Assembly (NCBI GenBank): GCA_019321725.1
Contig: CM033107.1
Coordinates: forward strand, 20,513,445-20,577,444
From: Paulownia fortunei
Lineage: Eukaryota; Streptophyta; Magnoliopsida; Lamiales; Paulowniaceae
Direction of reading: 5' to 3'
DNA: 64,000 nucleotides
The notes beneath the pieces were generated by a model. It searched no databases. It worked only from the letters and a program-made list of their open reading frames with translations, and was not told the DNA's origin. The number at the start of each line of letters is the position of its first letter. Position 1 is the first letter of the stretch. This document shows, in pieces, positions 1-10,522 of this stretch. The position numbers and the translations under genes were made by a program.

Positions 1-364
1 ATTCATCATTCAATCTACCATGATCCTCTGTCATAAAAAAACATTAGTACCATCTCCGTGTTCATCAACACTAGCCTCGCTAGAGTCTTCATTTTTGTCA
101 TGTGGAACACTTTTCTTTTGCAATCGTTATAATTTTTGCGAACATTCCATAGTTCTTTACTACCCAACACACAAATTTATTTCTGGATTTTAATTTTGAT
201 CTTGACCTACTTCTACTTGATCCCTTATGTTTGGATCTTCTCCTTGCATATAGATCATGTGTTTGACTATCACTAGATTCCCTAGTGATATTATAATCAA
301 TCTTTTGTTTTGTTTTCAAAACAAATTTAACATTCTGCAAATAAAGAGTATATTTTCCATACAA
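1..364 (-). pseudogene. Ty1/copia Gag C-terminal remnant with broken zinc knuckle
   Basis: Read on the minus strand, the start resembles the part of copia Gag ahead of the zinc knuckle (YGKYTLYLQNVKFVLKTK). A basic Arg/Ser/Lys stretch follows, then a degenerate CCHC knuckle: a first Cys in FVCW, then KNYGMFAKI where the family has a GH...C pattern. The later Cys and His are lost. Acidic residues follow, as at the Gag-protease junction, and stops appear towards position 1. It lies in the same orientation and order as the Gag fragment at 1085-1400 and is separated from it by a plus-strand gypsy fragment. It is a decayed retrotransposon piece, not a working gene. The family call is from motif memory, without a database search. 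Confidence 0.7.
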
Positions 365-380
365 TATATTTTCTCTAATT

Positions 381-1080
381 TTTGGAAAATTTCAAGAAGA
401 TTCATATCACATTCCTTTTGCAAATGCTCTTGAGCAAATGCCTAACTATGTCAAGTTCATGAAAGATGTGATGTTAAGAAAAAAGCGATTGGTGGAGTTT
501 GAAAACGTGAATCTCACAGAGAAGTGTAGTGCTATTTTACATAAAAAGCTTCCTAAAAAATTGATGGATCCAGGGAGTTTTACTATTCCATATACCATAG
601 AAAGATCTTTCTTTGATAAAGCATTATGTGATTTTGGAGCAAGCATTAATTTGATGCCACTTTATTTTCAGAAAATTAGGAATTGGAGAAGTTAAGCTAT
701 CTACGATCACCTTACAATTGGCGGATAGGTCTCTCACCTATCCAAGAGGAGTTGTTGAAGATATATTGGTTAAAGTGGATAAATTCATATTTTCTACAGA
801 TTTTGTGGTGTTAGATACGGAGGAAGATCAAGAAATTCTTTTTCTTGGTTGACCATTCCTTGCCACCGTGCGTGCTTTGATTGATGTGCAATGCAAAGAA
901 TTAACTCTAAGAGTTAATGAGGATAAAGTGATGTATCTATATGAAGAGGGTAATTATCATAGTAATAACAAGATCTTCGTCATCAATTATCACATCAATA
1001 TTTCGCAAACCTATAATAATAGGCAAACTCATCAATATGAGAAATGAGAAATGTACATTCACTCATTTGTAGTGAATACA
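381..1080 (+). pseudogene. Ty3/gypsy retropepsin-region fragment
   Basis: The fragment reads ALEQMPNYVKFMKDVM, then a KKLPKKLMDPGSFTIP segment, then the aspartic protease motif as DFGASINLMP (family usual D-L/S/T-GAS). It continues into a TLQLADRSLTYPRG segment and a LTLRVNED segment, all typical of plant Ty3/gypsy pol upstream of reverse transcriptase. One frameshift lies near 670, just after the protease motif. A TGA at 849-851 falls where the family has Arg in GRPFLAT, consistent with a CGA-to-TGA change. No reverse transcriptase follows. It is short, non-functional and in opposite orientation to the copia remnants on both sides. Confidence 0.85.
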
Positions 1081-1084
1081 GGCA

Positions 1085-1400
1085 CTGTTTCTTGTGCAGT
1101 TTTGTTCATAAGGGTCTTTTTCAGGTAGAGAGACTCAAATTTATCTCACAACGCCTTTGTGGTCTTCTCGGAGATAACATCGCGCAGAACTTCATTTGCA
1201 AGAGATAACTGGATAACCAAATGTGTCTTCTCATCTATTTCCTCCCACTTATCTTCTATCATATTCAGCGGTTTAATACCTGACAAAGCCTTTTGTAATT
1301 CCGTTCTGAACAAGAATGACACACATCCTTACTTGCTACAATATAAAGTTGATCTTTCAATCAAAATTCTCGACATTAAATTTAGTCGTCGATATCCTGA
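1085..1400 (-). pseudogene. Ty1/copia Gag N-terminal (UBN2-type) remnant
   Basis: On the minus strand, three pieces match the copia Gag polyprotein N-terminus: KFNVENFD near 1395; a KWEEIDEKTHLVIQLSLA segment with NEVLRDVISEKT; and DKFESLYLKKTLMNKTAQ near 1100. Stops interrupt the frame and at least one frameshift (near 1290) is needed, so it is a pseudogene. Its 5' side faces a primer-binding-site-like sequence (1438-1449) and an LTR end (1453), the normal copia order of LTR, PBS, gag. The C-terminal half of the same gag lies at 1-364 beyond the gypsy fragment. Confidence 0.75.
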
Positions 1401-1437
1401 CTTAATAGGAAATTATAAAATAAATATACCAACTAAT

Positions 1438-1449
1438 GCTCCGATGCCA
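1438..1449 (-). other. Copia primer-binding site (degenerate)
   Basis: On the minus strand this reads TGGCATCGGAGC, matching 10 of 12 bases of the usual copia PBS complementary to initiator Met-tRNA (TGGTATCAGAGC). It sits three bases from the LTR end and ahead of the gag remnant. Confidence 0.7.
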
Positions 1450-1576
1450 GTTTGTTAGGTTGACACCAAGATCAAATAGTACATTTATTTAAGTAAGACG
1501 ATATTAAAATAATAAAATGAATTGAGAGAATAAAATGACACAAATGTTTATGTGGTTCAACAAGTGACAAGCTTAC

Positions 1577-2836
1577 TGTTAGAAATTAGTTTAAAAAATT
1601 GGGTTTGACCCAATTTTGACCAATAAATAAAGTGGATTCTATTTTATAAAAATAGATATAATTTGATTAAACATAATTTACGCCATGAGTAGATAAGTTT
1701 AGTATATTTGATTTCTCAAAACCAATTTTAGGTGAATGAGAAATTAATAGATAAAGTAAGCCACTTAAATAAATGATTGATTATGGAATGTTGGGAATGT
1801 GAATAGTCACAAATCCCACACTAGAAGAGTGGAACAATTTTGTCTTACATATATAGAATCTCACTTTAGTAAGGAGTAATCAAATGGAGCTCTCCTATGG
1901 TGCACTCTAGTAGTCTTTTGGTTAGTTTTAGTTAGTTCAAGGAGCTACAAGGATGGTGTGTAGCACCATCCGAGCCCGCACCCGCACGTCGTAAAGGTCA
2001 CATTGGGCGCTGAGGGGCCTTAAATTTTTCAAAAATTGAACCAAGGTGGCTCGATGTGGCTAGTGGGAGATGCATCCAGTTAGCGTACGCGTGGCATGAC
2101 AACATGCGGTTGGAAGCTGAATGGGTGTGATCGAACACACAGCTGCTCACAAGGCGTGTCCAAAGGCTGTGAGTAAATCAAATCGGTGACATGTCCATTC
2201 AATTGGCAAGAGCTCAATGGAAGAGGTGTGGACCTTCACAGAGGTTTGTCATCAGACGGTTGAGATTGATGGTTGGCAAGAGCTCACTGTAAAGGGTGTG
2301 GACCTTCACAGAAGGTTGCAATCGGACGATTAAGATTGACACTTGGCAATGAGTTCACTGTAAGGGATGTAGACCTTCGCAGAGAGTTGCAATCAGACGA
2401 TTGAGATTGATCCTTGGCAAAGGGATTTACTGTAAGGGTATGGATCTTCACAGAGGGATAAAATCGTACGCCTCACATTGATCTAAATTGAAAATTGCAC
2501 CCACTCATGAATTGACACTACAACTCTTTGAAAACTATAAATAGACCCCCAAATTTCATCATTTTTCATTCATTCAATCTATTCTTATCTTTCTCTCAAG
2601 TTCATAAGAGAGTTCCAAAATACTTTTATAGTTCGAAAGTTCTTATGATTTGTAGTGCTATTATCATAAGAAGTTAGTCGTTGTATCTTGAGAGACGATT
2701 GCCATATCCCGTAAGCACCAAGTGCGAGACAATTTCATCTTAAAGAAAAAGAGTACAACTTTTGCCTCGATTTTAGCTGTTATTCTGTCAAAATACTTTG
2801 AGCTATTTTGATATTACACCTATCAAATTCCCAACA
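1577..2836 (+). mobile_element. Copia-type solo LTR with 5-bp TSD (CTTAC)
   Basis: A 1260-bp segment starts TGTTAGAAATT and ends AATTCCCAACA. It is flanked by perfect 5-bp direct repeats CTTAC (1572-1576 and 2837-2841). No coding sequence lies between, so this is one LTR left by LTR-LTR recombination. A TATA box (CTATAAATAG, 2535-2544) followed by a pyrimidine-rich start region gives plus orientation. It sits inside the LTR of another copia element. Confidence 0.85.
2204..2470 (+). repeat. Tandem repeat, about 71-bp period, 3.7 copies, inside the solo LTR
   Basis: The marker TTGGCAA(G/T) recurs with starts near 2204, 2275, 2345 and 2416. Each unit has GGACCTTCACAGAG-like and ATCAGACG(G/A)TTGAGATTGA-like blocks. 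Units differ by scattered substitutions. The array sits just upstream of the TATA box, the usual position of promoter repeats in plant LTRs. Confidence 0.85.
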
Positions 2837-3523
2837 CTTACATCTATGGGTAGGGGTATAATTCCACTATAATAAAAATAATTCTACTATAATAGAAATA
2901 ACAATCGAGATTTTACAATAATTAGAGAAAGTATTACCTAATTAATCCCATCAACCAAAAGAAAATAATCTCATTATTCATTCAATAGAATTAACTTTCA
3001 AGTGTTTCCCAACTCTCAATTTTCTATCATCTCAAACTTTCTACAATGTCTCTCAAAATTGTATCTTCTCGTATGAAGAGATGAGATGTATTTATAAGCA
3101 ATGAACAAGCTTCAATTTGGCTGCACTTTCAATGCCACCAAGTTGGTGCATCACTTAAGCATTTGCAAAACATCATGCATGTAATATAGGTGTTGATGTG
3201 GCTCATTATAAATTGAGACCTTAATTCTTAAGGCAAAAAATGGCAGCAACTTAGTTTTCTTTGGCACATAGAAAACTACACACAATTCATGGCTCTTTTA
3301 TTTGCTAAGCAAACTTAATGCTTTCATGCATTACAATTTCAGGCACCAAGTAACCATGCTATAACACATATCTATGTTGCCACAAAATTCTCATGCATAA
3401 TTTGCTTTCAACTAAAGGAATTTGATCCACTAAATACTCATGACATAAAAGGTGACAATACCACTACTAATTGTATTTTTTGCCTCTAAAATTCACGGCA
3501 CACTTCAATGTCTCAACCTAACG

Positions 3524-5032
3524 ACTTTGACTGCATTTTCATAATTGTACACCTTTATGACTGCAGGTGTTTGAACAAACTTGGAGGTCTTTAAGATAGC
3601 CGTTCTTGATTTCCATTATCAGCAACAAAACCTCATGGTAGTCGATCTGGATTCCCATTATCATGAACAATATATTAGACTAAAATGATATATCTTCATT
3701 TTGGATGTTGGTTAGTGTAGATTAAGACAATCTTGAAATATAATGCAAAGCCCATTGAGAGTAGCAGATTTTTCAGTTCCTTAAAAAATATGTTATTACA
3801 CATATCCATTTGATTTTACAGTACTAGTTTCTGATATGCTAAAAACAAATACGATCAAGAACTAGTAATTAAGTGCCTAAATATTATTTGAATCTTTTCA
3901 AATTTACGCTCAATAACCTACAAAGCAAAGGTTAGGGAGTATTAAAGTTGTTCAGCAAAAACCCTCCGATACTTACATCAGAATTCGATCAAGGAGGATG
4001 ATAAAAAAACTCAACAAATAATGATGTAAATAATACGTACCTCATTCCATGGGGTTGCTTAACGAAAACCCTCCGATGCTTAGTCAGTATGCAATGGACA
4101 AAAATAAAAAAAAAAACTCAATAAATAAAATAAATAAAAACATAAATAATATGTACCTCATTTCATGGAGGAGATGATTTATGCATATGAGAAGAAGAAG
4201 AAGGTAGTTACCTTATATGATAAATCTTGCAAAGTACATCATTCGTTAATTAAGGAGTTTGGTTAAGGTAGAATTCTTTTTCCTTATCCAATACCAAGTA
4301 GAATCAAGTTAGGATTCCTCTTAGAAACAAATAGGATGTCATGTACTTTAATGAGCATGAGTTGAGTTTATTAGCTCGAATCTATTCAGTTAGCCACCCT
4401 AAGTCTATCTGGGCTAGTGTCAATCATTACTTAAGTTTAACCATTAATCTCATAGCCCGATTATGCCTCAATAACCATTCTAGCAAGGCTAAAAAAGCCA
4501 AAAAATATTAATTATGTGGACCTGAAGCTATAATTAAGAAATTTGATAATTAAATCCAATCATTATGACGTGTACTAAACCTGATAAACCCAATTAGTTA
4601 TGTCAAATTTATGTCACATCAATTTCTTTTGAACATTCAAATTGTCAAGAAGTTTTTCGATTTGATCTGCCATGTACTTGAAACATGTTTCAATAGATTC
4701 TCAATTATTGTAGTCAATAAAGCAACTTGTTCTTCCATTAAAGTGGAGGAGTTTCAAACTCAGTGAACTTGATATTGTGTTGATCCAGCTTTTTCAGTAA
4801 TAAACAATCTATGATCCATTCTTGTATGAATTTCAGAGTGTAAATTATTAGATTTTAATAAAAATATGATTAATAATTATATAACTCAAAATTATTATGT
4901 AGAATTATAAAAAGGAAAAGAAAAGAAAATTGAATACTAAATTAAAAGTGTGTTTTAATCTTTAATTTATAGTGATTCATACATGAAATACACAATGACG
5001 AGAGTCTTTCACAATCGAATCTTCTTAGAAGC
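3524..5032. other. Gene-free stretch with a local tandem duplication
   Basis: No coding region is supported. A two-unit direct repeat of about 105-115 bp lies at 3949-4053 and 4054-4168. Both units start near GTT(CAG/GCTTA)..AAAACCCTCCGAT and end TACCTCATT(C/T)CATGG. The rest is AT-rich with no recognisable feature. Confidence 0.5.
3949..4168 (+). repeat. Two-unit direct repeat (about 110 bp each)
   Basis: Both units share AAAACCCTCCGAT, an ACTCAA(C/T)AAATAA block, a TAAATAATA(C/T)GTACCTCATT block and a CCATGG-like end. The second unit contains an extra A-rich stretch. Confidence 0.7.
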
Positions 5033-5040
5033 TCCATATG

Positions 5041-5875
5041 TAGGGGTGCATATTCGCTAAAATCGTAAAAAAAAATTGGTATGAAAAATTTTTAAACTGA
5101 ATATCGAACCGAAATAAATCAGTTCGATTCAGTAATTATCGAAAAAAATTCAGTAATTCAGTACAGTTTTGGTAAAATCGAAATTTATAAAATAAAAAAT
5201 AAAAATTTACTCCCTCTTTTTTTTTAGAAGTCATGCATAATAATTATTAATTAAGGTATTGTGACCTATAAAAAATATAATTCAATTATTTGTACTATTT
5301 TTAGAATTTATTTTCAATCATATATGACTATTATTTGGACAAAGGTTTATAATTGAATTGTTGAAAATAAAAATATGCTTATATATTTGTTCCATTTGTG
5401 ACAAACAATAAATAATTAAGGAATCAAATTATATTTATTTTAATCTGTAAGTGGTGAGTATTCAATCGACATTTTGGTGACGCATTTCATCAAACAAAAA
5501 AAATATACTCTTTTAGTTATTAAAAAAATAATATATATTATTTTTATTAAGTTAAATTTTAATCATCTTCATAAGCACCAAATAAATAATTATTAATTAA
5601 TTACTAAACAATTGAACATAAGGATAATAGAGTAAAAAATACTTAAAATGTCAAAATTAATCAACAATATTTTAAAAAAATAAATTAAAATAAAAAAATC
5701 GGTATTCAATTTGGTACGATATACCGAACCCAAATACCGATACCGAACCAAATACCGAAATTTTTAAAATATGCATACTTAATACCGAACCGAAAATTTT
5801 GGTTCGGTTTCGATTTATACCGAATTTTCAGTTTCAGCACGATTTTGTCGTTTTATCAAACCGTGCACACCCCTA
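5041..5875. mobile_element. Non-autonomous hAT-type element with 8-bp TSD
   Basis: The element begins TAGGGGTGCA and ends TGCACACCCCTA, short inverted termini of the plant hAT TAGGGGTG type. Perfect 8-bp duplications TCCATATG flank it (5033-5040 and 5876-5883), the hAT signature. Both subterminal regions are rich in CCGAA/TTCGG motifs, which occur inverted at the two ends. The interior (835 bp in all) is AT-rich and has no transposase frame. Confidence 0.88.
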
Positions 5876-5883
5876 TCCATATG

Positions 5884-8345
5884 TTTTCTCTCTATAGAGG
5901 AGAAGAGCAAAAACATCAATTTGACTTGGAACCTTAATTTGGTTAATATTGGTTATTTACACATTGCAAAGTTGCTACTCAATAGATATTTCCAAAGTGC
6001 AACCAATAAATCACTTATTTGGTTCTATTAAATTAGATAATCCGTAATATAATTATCATTTATATATGTACTCTCACATTAAGAAATTAAATAAACCCAA
6101 CTTAATCTGCAACAACCAACACATTGAACTTGAAGACAAGACTGAGGTAGTGAGATGGATCTTCCTGTGATATACATTACAACAGCAGCAGCAATTAGAA
6201 GTAGGAATATCAAACAAATACTCTAAAGTCATTCGTCTTCTTCGCATTAACATTCTTTAAGAACAATGTTATGATTTGATGAGCATCAGGCGTTGTAATC
6301 ATGTAGGCCCAGATAAAGGAAAAATCCTAAGTCGGTTATATATGATCTCTGAATTTTTCAAGAATTTTATGTTAATCTCTAACATGCAATAGTTAGCTTT
6401 TACTAGACAGAAGGTTGGCATTTCCTATCTTGTTACATGCGTATGGAGGCATTGGCACGAGATTATTCGATTTGACTTAGAAAAGTCAGTTTTACACTAA
6501 ATCGCACTCTAAATCTCATTCAAACTATCCGTAGCACTGAGTTTGTTACACTTGTGATCATGTCTTAAATGATCAGTACCTAGTCCAGTCAAAGTTGAGG
6601 TCTAATTCAGCTCCATTTCTAATGAAGTCGGAAAAGGATTTAAAACCATATATTGAACTTGTTGGAACCCACCAAAGATTCTCTAATACTTAATACGATG
6701 TTGAAAAGATTTTTAGAGTTAATAAAAATAATAAATTTAGATAAATGACATATCTCTAAAAACCTTATTGTAGGAACGGAACTATAAATTCTAGGTTTTG
6801 GGGGCGAGACTAAATTATTTCTTAAGAATAATGGCAAACAGATATTTTCAACCAAATTAAAGATAATTTTCATTTATGGGGGTGTAAAATTTTAAAATTT
6901 TAAAAATTTATGTATAATAAAATTCAAGATTATCTAGAGTCGAGGGGGACGATTGGCTCTGTCAGTACTGTGGCTCTGTTGCTGCCTTAGTGAGAATTAT
7001 TCATAGTAAGCATTTCATGTGTTCCTATAGCATGTCTAGATATCTTAAATTTAAGAATTTTCTTGTCAATATGTCAATCACTATATTTTTAGGTCTTTGA
7101 CCCGAACTAAGATCAGATTAGGTACGGTTACAAAAAAAGGACTTAGGCCTTGGCCTATTTGGTCATTTAATTACATCTCGAGTAATTTTGTCGTTCAAGC
7201 ATTATTTGAGTTTTTTGGGGATATATATCATCAATTAATCATACGATTAGTTCGCATTATAAATTGTGTGAGTGGCCAAATTTAAGCCGACCTCATACAA
7301 TAACTATCCTTATTATATTTACAGTATACGATTTTAGGATAGAAACACTAGCCAAAAAAAATGATGGTGATAAAAATTAAGAAAAGGATAAATTACAACT
7401 ACACTCCCTAAAATTTGGTCTAATTATAAATAACTTGTGTTGTTTGAAAAGTTGCATCTAAACCCTTTGAAAAGTTAGATCTAAACCCCTTGACGTTTTG
7501 TTCTGTTAAGAAACCCAAACAAAATTGGAAAAAAAATGACAAATTTACCCTTATGGAACTATGGTTAAAAAAATAATTCATAAAGTAAATGAACCATTTT
7601 ACTCCTAACCATAAAAGGTATATATGTAATACTTTGATATTATAAGGGGTATTATTATAATATCAAAAATGTATTTTAAGTTTTTTATCAGTTAGATGTT
7701 TTTGCCCCGACTATACATGGTGGTGTGAATAGTATTTATATATTATAAGGGATGGTAATATAATGTGTTAATAACATATACGGAGATTTATATAATTTTT
7801 ATATCATAAAAAGGAGTATTATTGTAATATATGGACGACTTGATTAATGTGACATTTGAACATAATGTTCCCTCAAAAAAAAAAAAAAAAGGAAAAAAGT
7901 AGTATTGACATTTTTGTCCAAATTGCAAAACTCTCATTTTACTCCCTCTGTTTTTATGAGTATTCTTTTGCAAAGCTCCACAATATGTTGTCATGTTGCC
8001 ACCCCTAGTTTAGCCATTACCAATTTCTACTTAATAGATCCTCTCTAGCAAGCGGCTACAGGGATGTTCCTATTTGGTTAACTGATCGAATTAAATAAAA
8101 AAATTGGCCAAAAATTTTGATAAAATTTAGACTTTGATTTGACTTTGTTTTTTTATAGTGGTTAACAATTTTAAAAAAAATAAATATTTTTGTTAGTTAC
8201 TTGTGTCAAACTTATTTTGTTGACTATTACTCCTAAATATTACTCTCACAAAGAAAAAAAAAACATTTGTAATCTGTTATCATCTTACAGATAATTCCCC
8301 CTCTATCACTTGTTTCAACATGTGATTCCATTTATCATTGTACAC
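5884..8345. other. Gene-free AT-rich stretch
   Basis: No gene is supported; short frames at 6640-6873, 7097-7285 and 7788-7994 lack family motifs. Around 7388-7500 the sequence (GGATAAATTACAACTACACTCCC, start only) resembles the outer end of the long-TIR MULEs found at 28481 and 40822. I could not find a matching inverted end or a TSD. Confidence 0.4.
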
Positions 8346-8348
8346 TTA

Positions 8349-9268
8349 GGGCCAGTTTACTTTCATGGATTGGGTTGGATTTACAAAGTAATTCAGCCCA
8401 ATCTAATGCATATCTTTGAGGATTTCAGCTCACTGGATAACCACAAGGTCCAATTTAAAAATTGTGTGAATTTTTATTAGATACAAATCCTAATTAGAGG
8501 GTGGATTTAATTATTCTGTAAAGCCCACCAAACCAATAAACACATAAATTATTTATTTTATTTTTAAAATTAAAAATAAAATTATAATTTTTGCCCATCT
8601 TAAAAAAAAATAAAAATTTGAGTATACATTCCTAATTTTATTGAATAGAGTTACGAAACCCCTTTTCCTACAATTCATTCTTCTTACTCATCTTTCTCCA
8701 TTTATGAAACCCTTCTTCTACCTTTTTCTTTTCCAGTTGAGGCAGGGGCTCTTTCTTGTCTTTGCAGTTAAAGAGAAACAAAGTCGCCTGCTACTAGAAA
8801 CATGAAAATTCTCTTCAATTTGAAGAGAAAAAAAAAACACAACAGCTGCAGCAACAATGGCAAAGACAGAGGGAGGAGAGAATGAAAATAAAAAGAGGAA
8901 AAATAAAAAGAATGAAGAAATAAGAGAGAAGAGGAGAGGATTGAAAGAAAGAGGGAAAAAAATTATAAAGAAGTCTGTTAGAAAGAGAAAGAAAATGAAT
9001 AGCAATGAATAATGGACTCTTTGTCATAGAAGATGAATGAACAGTACAGGAAAAGAGAAAAAAATTATGAAGGGTATAATAGTTATTTTATTATTAATTT
9101 ACTTATTTATCCCACAAGTGTACATTTGTTTATATTTTGCGTTGATATGTCATTCTTACAATCTAATTAAATATACATAATTTTTATTAATAAATCAATT
9201 CATATTCAATAACTTATCACATTTTTTATTAATAATTTTATATTCTAAGTAAAAAAATAAACGAGCCC
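8349..9268. mobile_element. PIF/Harbinger-type non-autonomous element with TTA TSD
   Basis: It starts GGGCCAGTTTACTTT and the reverse complement of its end is GGGCTCGTTTATTTT. This is a 15-bp imperfect inverted repeat of the GGGC..GTTT form typical of Harbinger/Tourist elements. TTA is duplicated on both sides (8346-8348 and 9269-9271). The 920-bp interior has no transposase. It includes a purine-rich stretch (about 8820-9010 on the plus strand) that creates long but low-complexity minus-strand frames. Confidence 0.75.
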
Positions 9269-9271
9269 TTA

Positions 9272-10522
9272 GTCATTATTCCTAAATTTTAATCCATTAG
9301 CATTACTATAAAAAGTGTTTAATGCTGAAGCCTTGTAAAAGTTGGAAATAATGGTGTATGTATATATAAAAAATTACAACCGCAATAAATAGCCACATTT
9401 TTAAAAAATATATTAAAATGACATTCTTTGTTCTTTTAATAAATTACAATTATCCCTCTATAATTGTGAAAAGGGGATAATATATATATCTAATCTCACC
9501 TCTTATACATTATATTAGAGTTTCGAATCTTACCCTCCCCTCCATTATATTTCAGGGTTCAATCAAAAAAGTTTTCCGACATTTTTGACAACCTTTTTGG
9601 CTATCATAAGCCAAAAACCTGAATGGCGACTCATGGAAGGGTGCAAATGTTGGACAGAGCAAAACGTCACAAAATATCATTATCGAAATAATAAGGGATA
9701 TTTTTAATTAAACCAAAACTCAGTGTAAATGTAATTGATTCAAAAAAATACTGACGAATTATTCTTCGGGCAAACAAAGTAGTCACTTGGGCAAATTTTC
9801 CCCAGTTTTTGAGAGCATCACAGGTGCTTGGTGGCACATGGAAAACAAAATCAAATTGGATTTCAACTGAAGGTTCTGTAAAGAAGAATGGCACCGTGCA
9901 TTGCAATTCAAATATCAAGTTTGCTAAAGGCAGAAATTAAGATTCTATTTTATTATAATTATTACTATATGAATTGTAATCATAAAATAATCTAGGAAAT
10001 AATCAACTATGATTGGCGATTGTTCGACACTGCTATTGAAATCAGATTTTTGAAATTTCATAATCTGTCCCAAACACATTACTGTGCGGATGCACAAATC
10101 TTAACATGTCATGATGGATATTATTAGACATTGTGCAAAAACCAACCAAATGAAAGAACAAATAATCGATAAACACAAATATACAAGTAAAATGCTTTCT
10201 CGTTCTTGAATACAAAAACTTCAAACTAATGTTTACCCAAGACAAGATTTTGAATTAATATGGTCTAGTTTGTCTGAAAAAAATCATTCTGGCTCCTTCT
10301 ATAATATCTACAGCCAGCAGTGAAGCAAATATGTGACGCTTCTTGTTTGAAAATCGCACTATGTGGATAAATTCAATTTTACATGACACTGTGTACCTCA
10401 AAACATTTGACATATTCACAAACATTTATAACCTCGACTTTGAACATCTCTCCAAGCAAGACCCCTGAGCAGTGCGTACAAAAGAATCATGTGTAACAAA
10501 ATGATGCTGACACCGTAACATT
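9272..10522. other. 3' flank of the IST1-like gene
   Basis: No independent gene is visible. The part next to the stop codon at 10523 is likely 3' UTR of the minus-strand IST1-like gene. The far part (9272-9600) is AT-rich with no recognised element. Confidence 0.4.

Larger units (their letters stand above)
1453..3523 (-). mobile_element. Decayed Ty1/copia 5' LTR, interrupted by a solo LTR
   Basis: The plus-strand ends are TGTTAGGTTGACACC at 1453 and TCTCAACCTAACG at 3523, an inverted pair as expected for LTR termini (the last base of the CA end is changed). Minus orientation is supported by the PBS and gag remnants on the low-coordinate side and by a minus-strand TATA box, TTATAAATA, at about 3090-3098. 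Removing the inserted solo LTR (1577-2836 plus one TSD) leaves an LTR of about 806 bp. The matching 3' LTR lies outside the window or is lost. Confidence 0.65.

Noticed and set aside
7388..7990. Possible third long-TIR MULE
   Set aside because: The left end resembles the family, but I found neither a matching inverted right end nor a 9-bp duplication.
8718..9027. Overlapping minus-strand frames of 95 and 70 codons
   Set aside because: They are the complement of a purine-rich tract inside the Harbinger-type element and translate to Phe/Ser/Leu low complexity.
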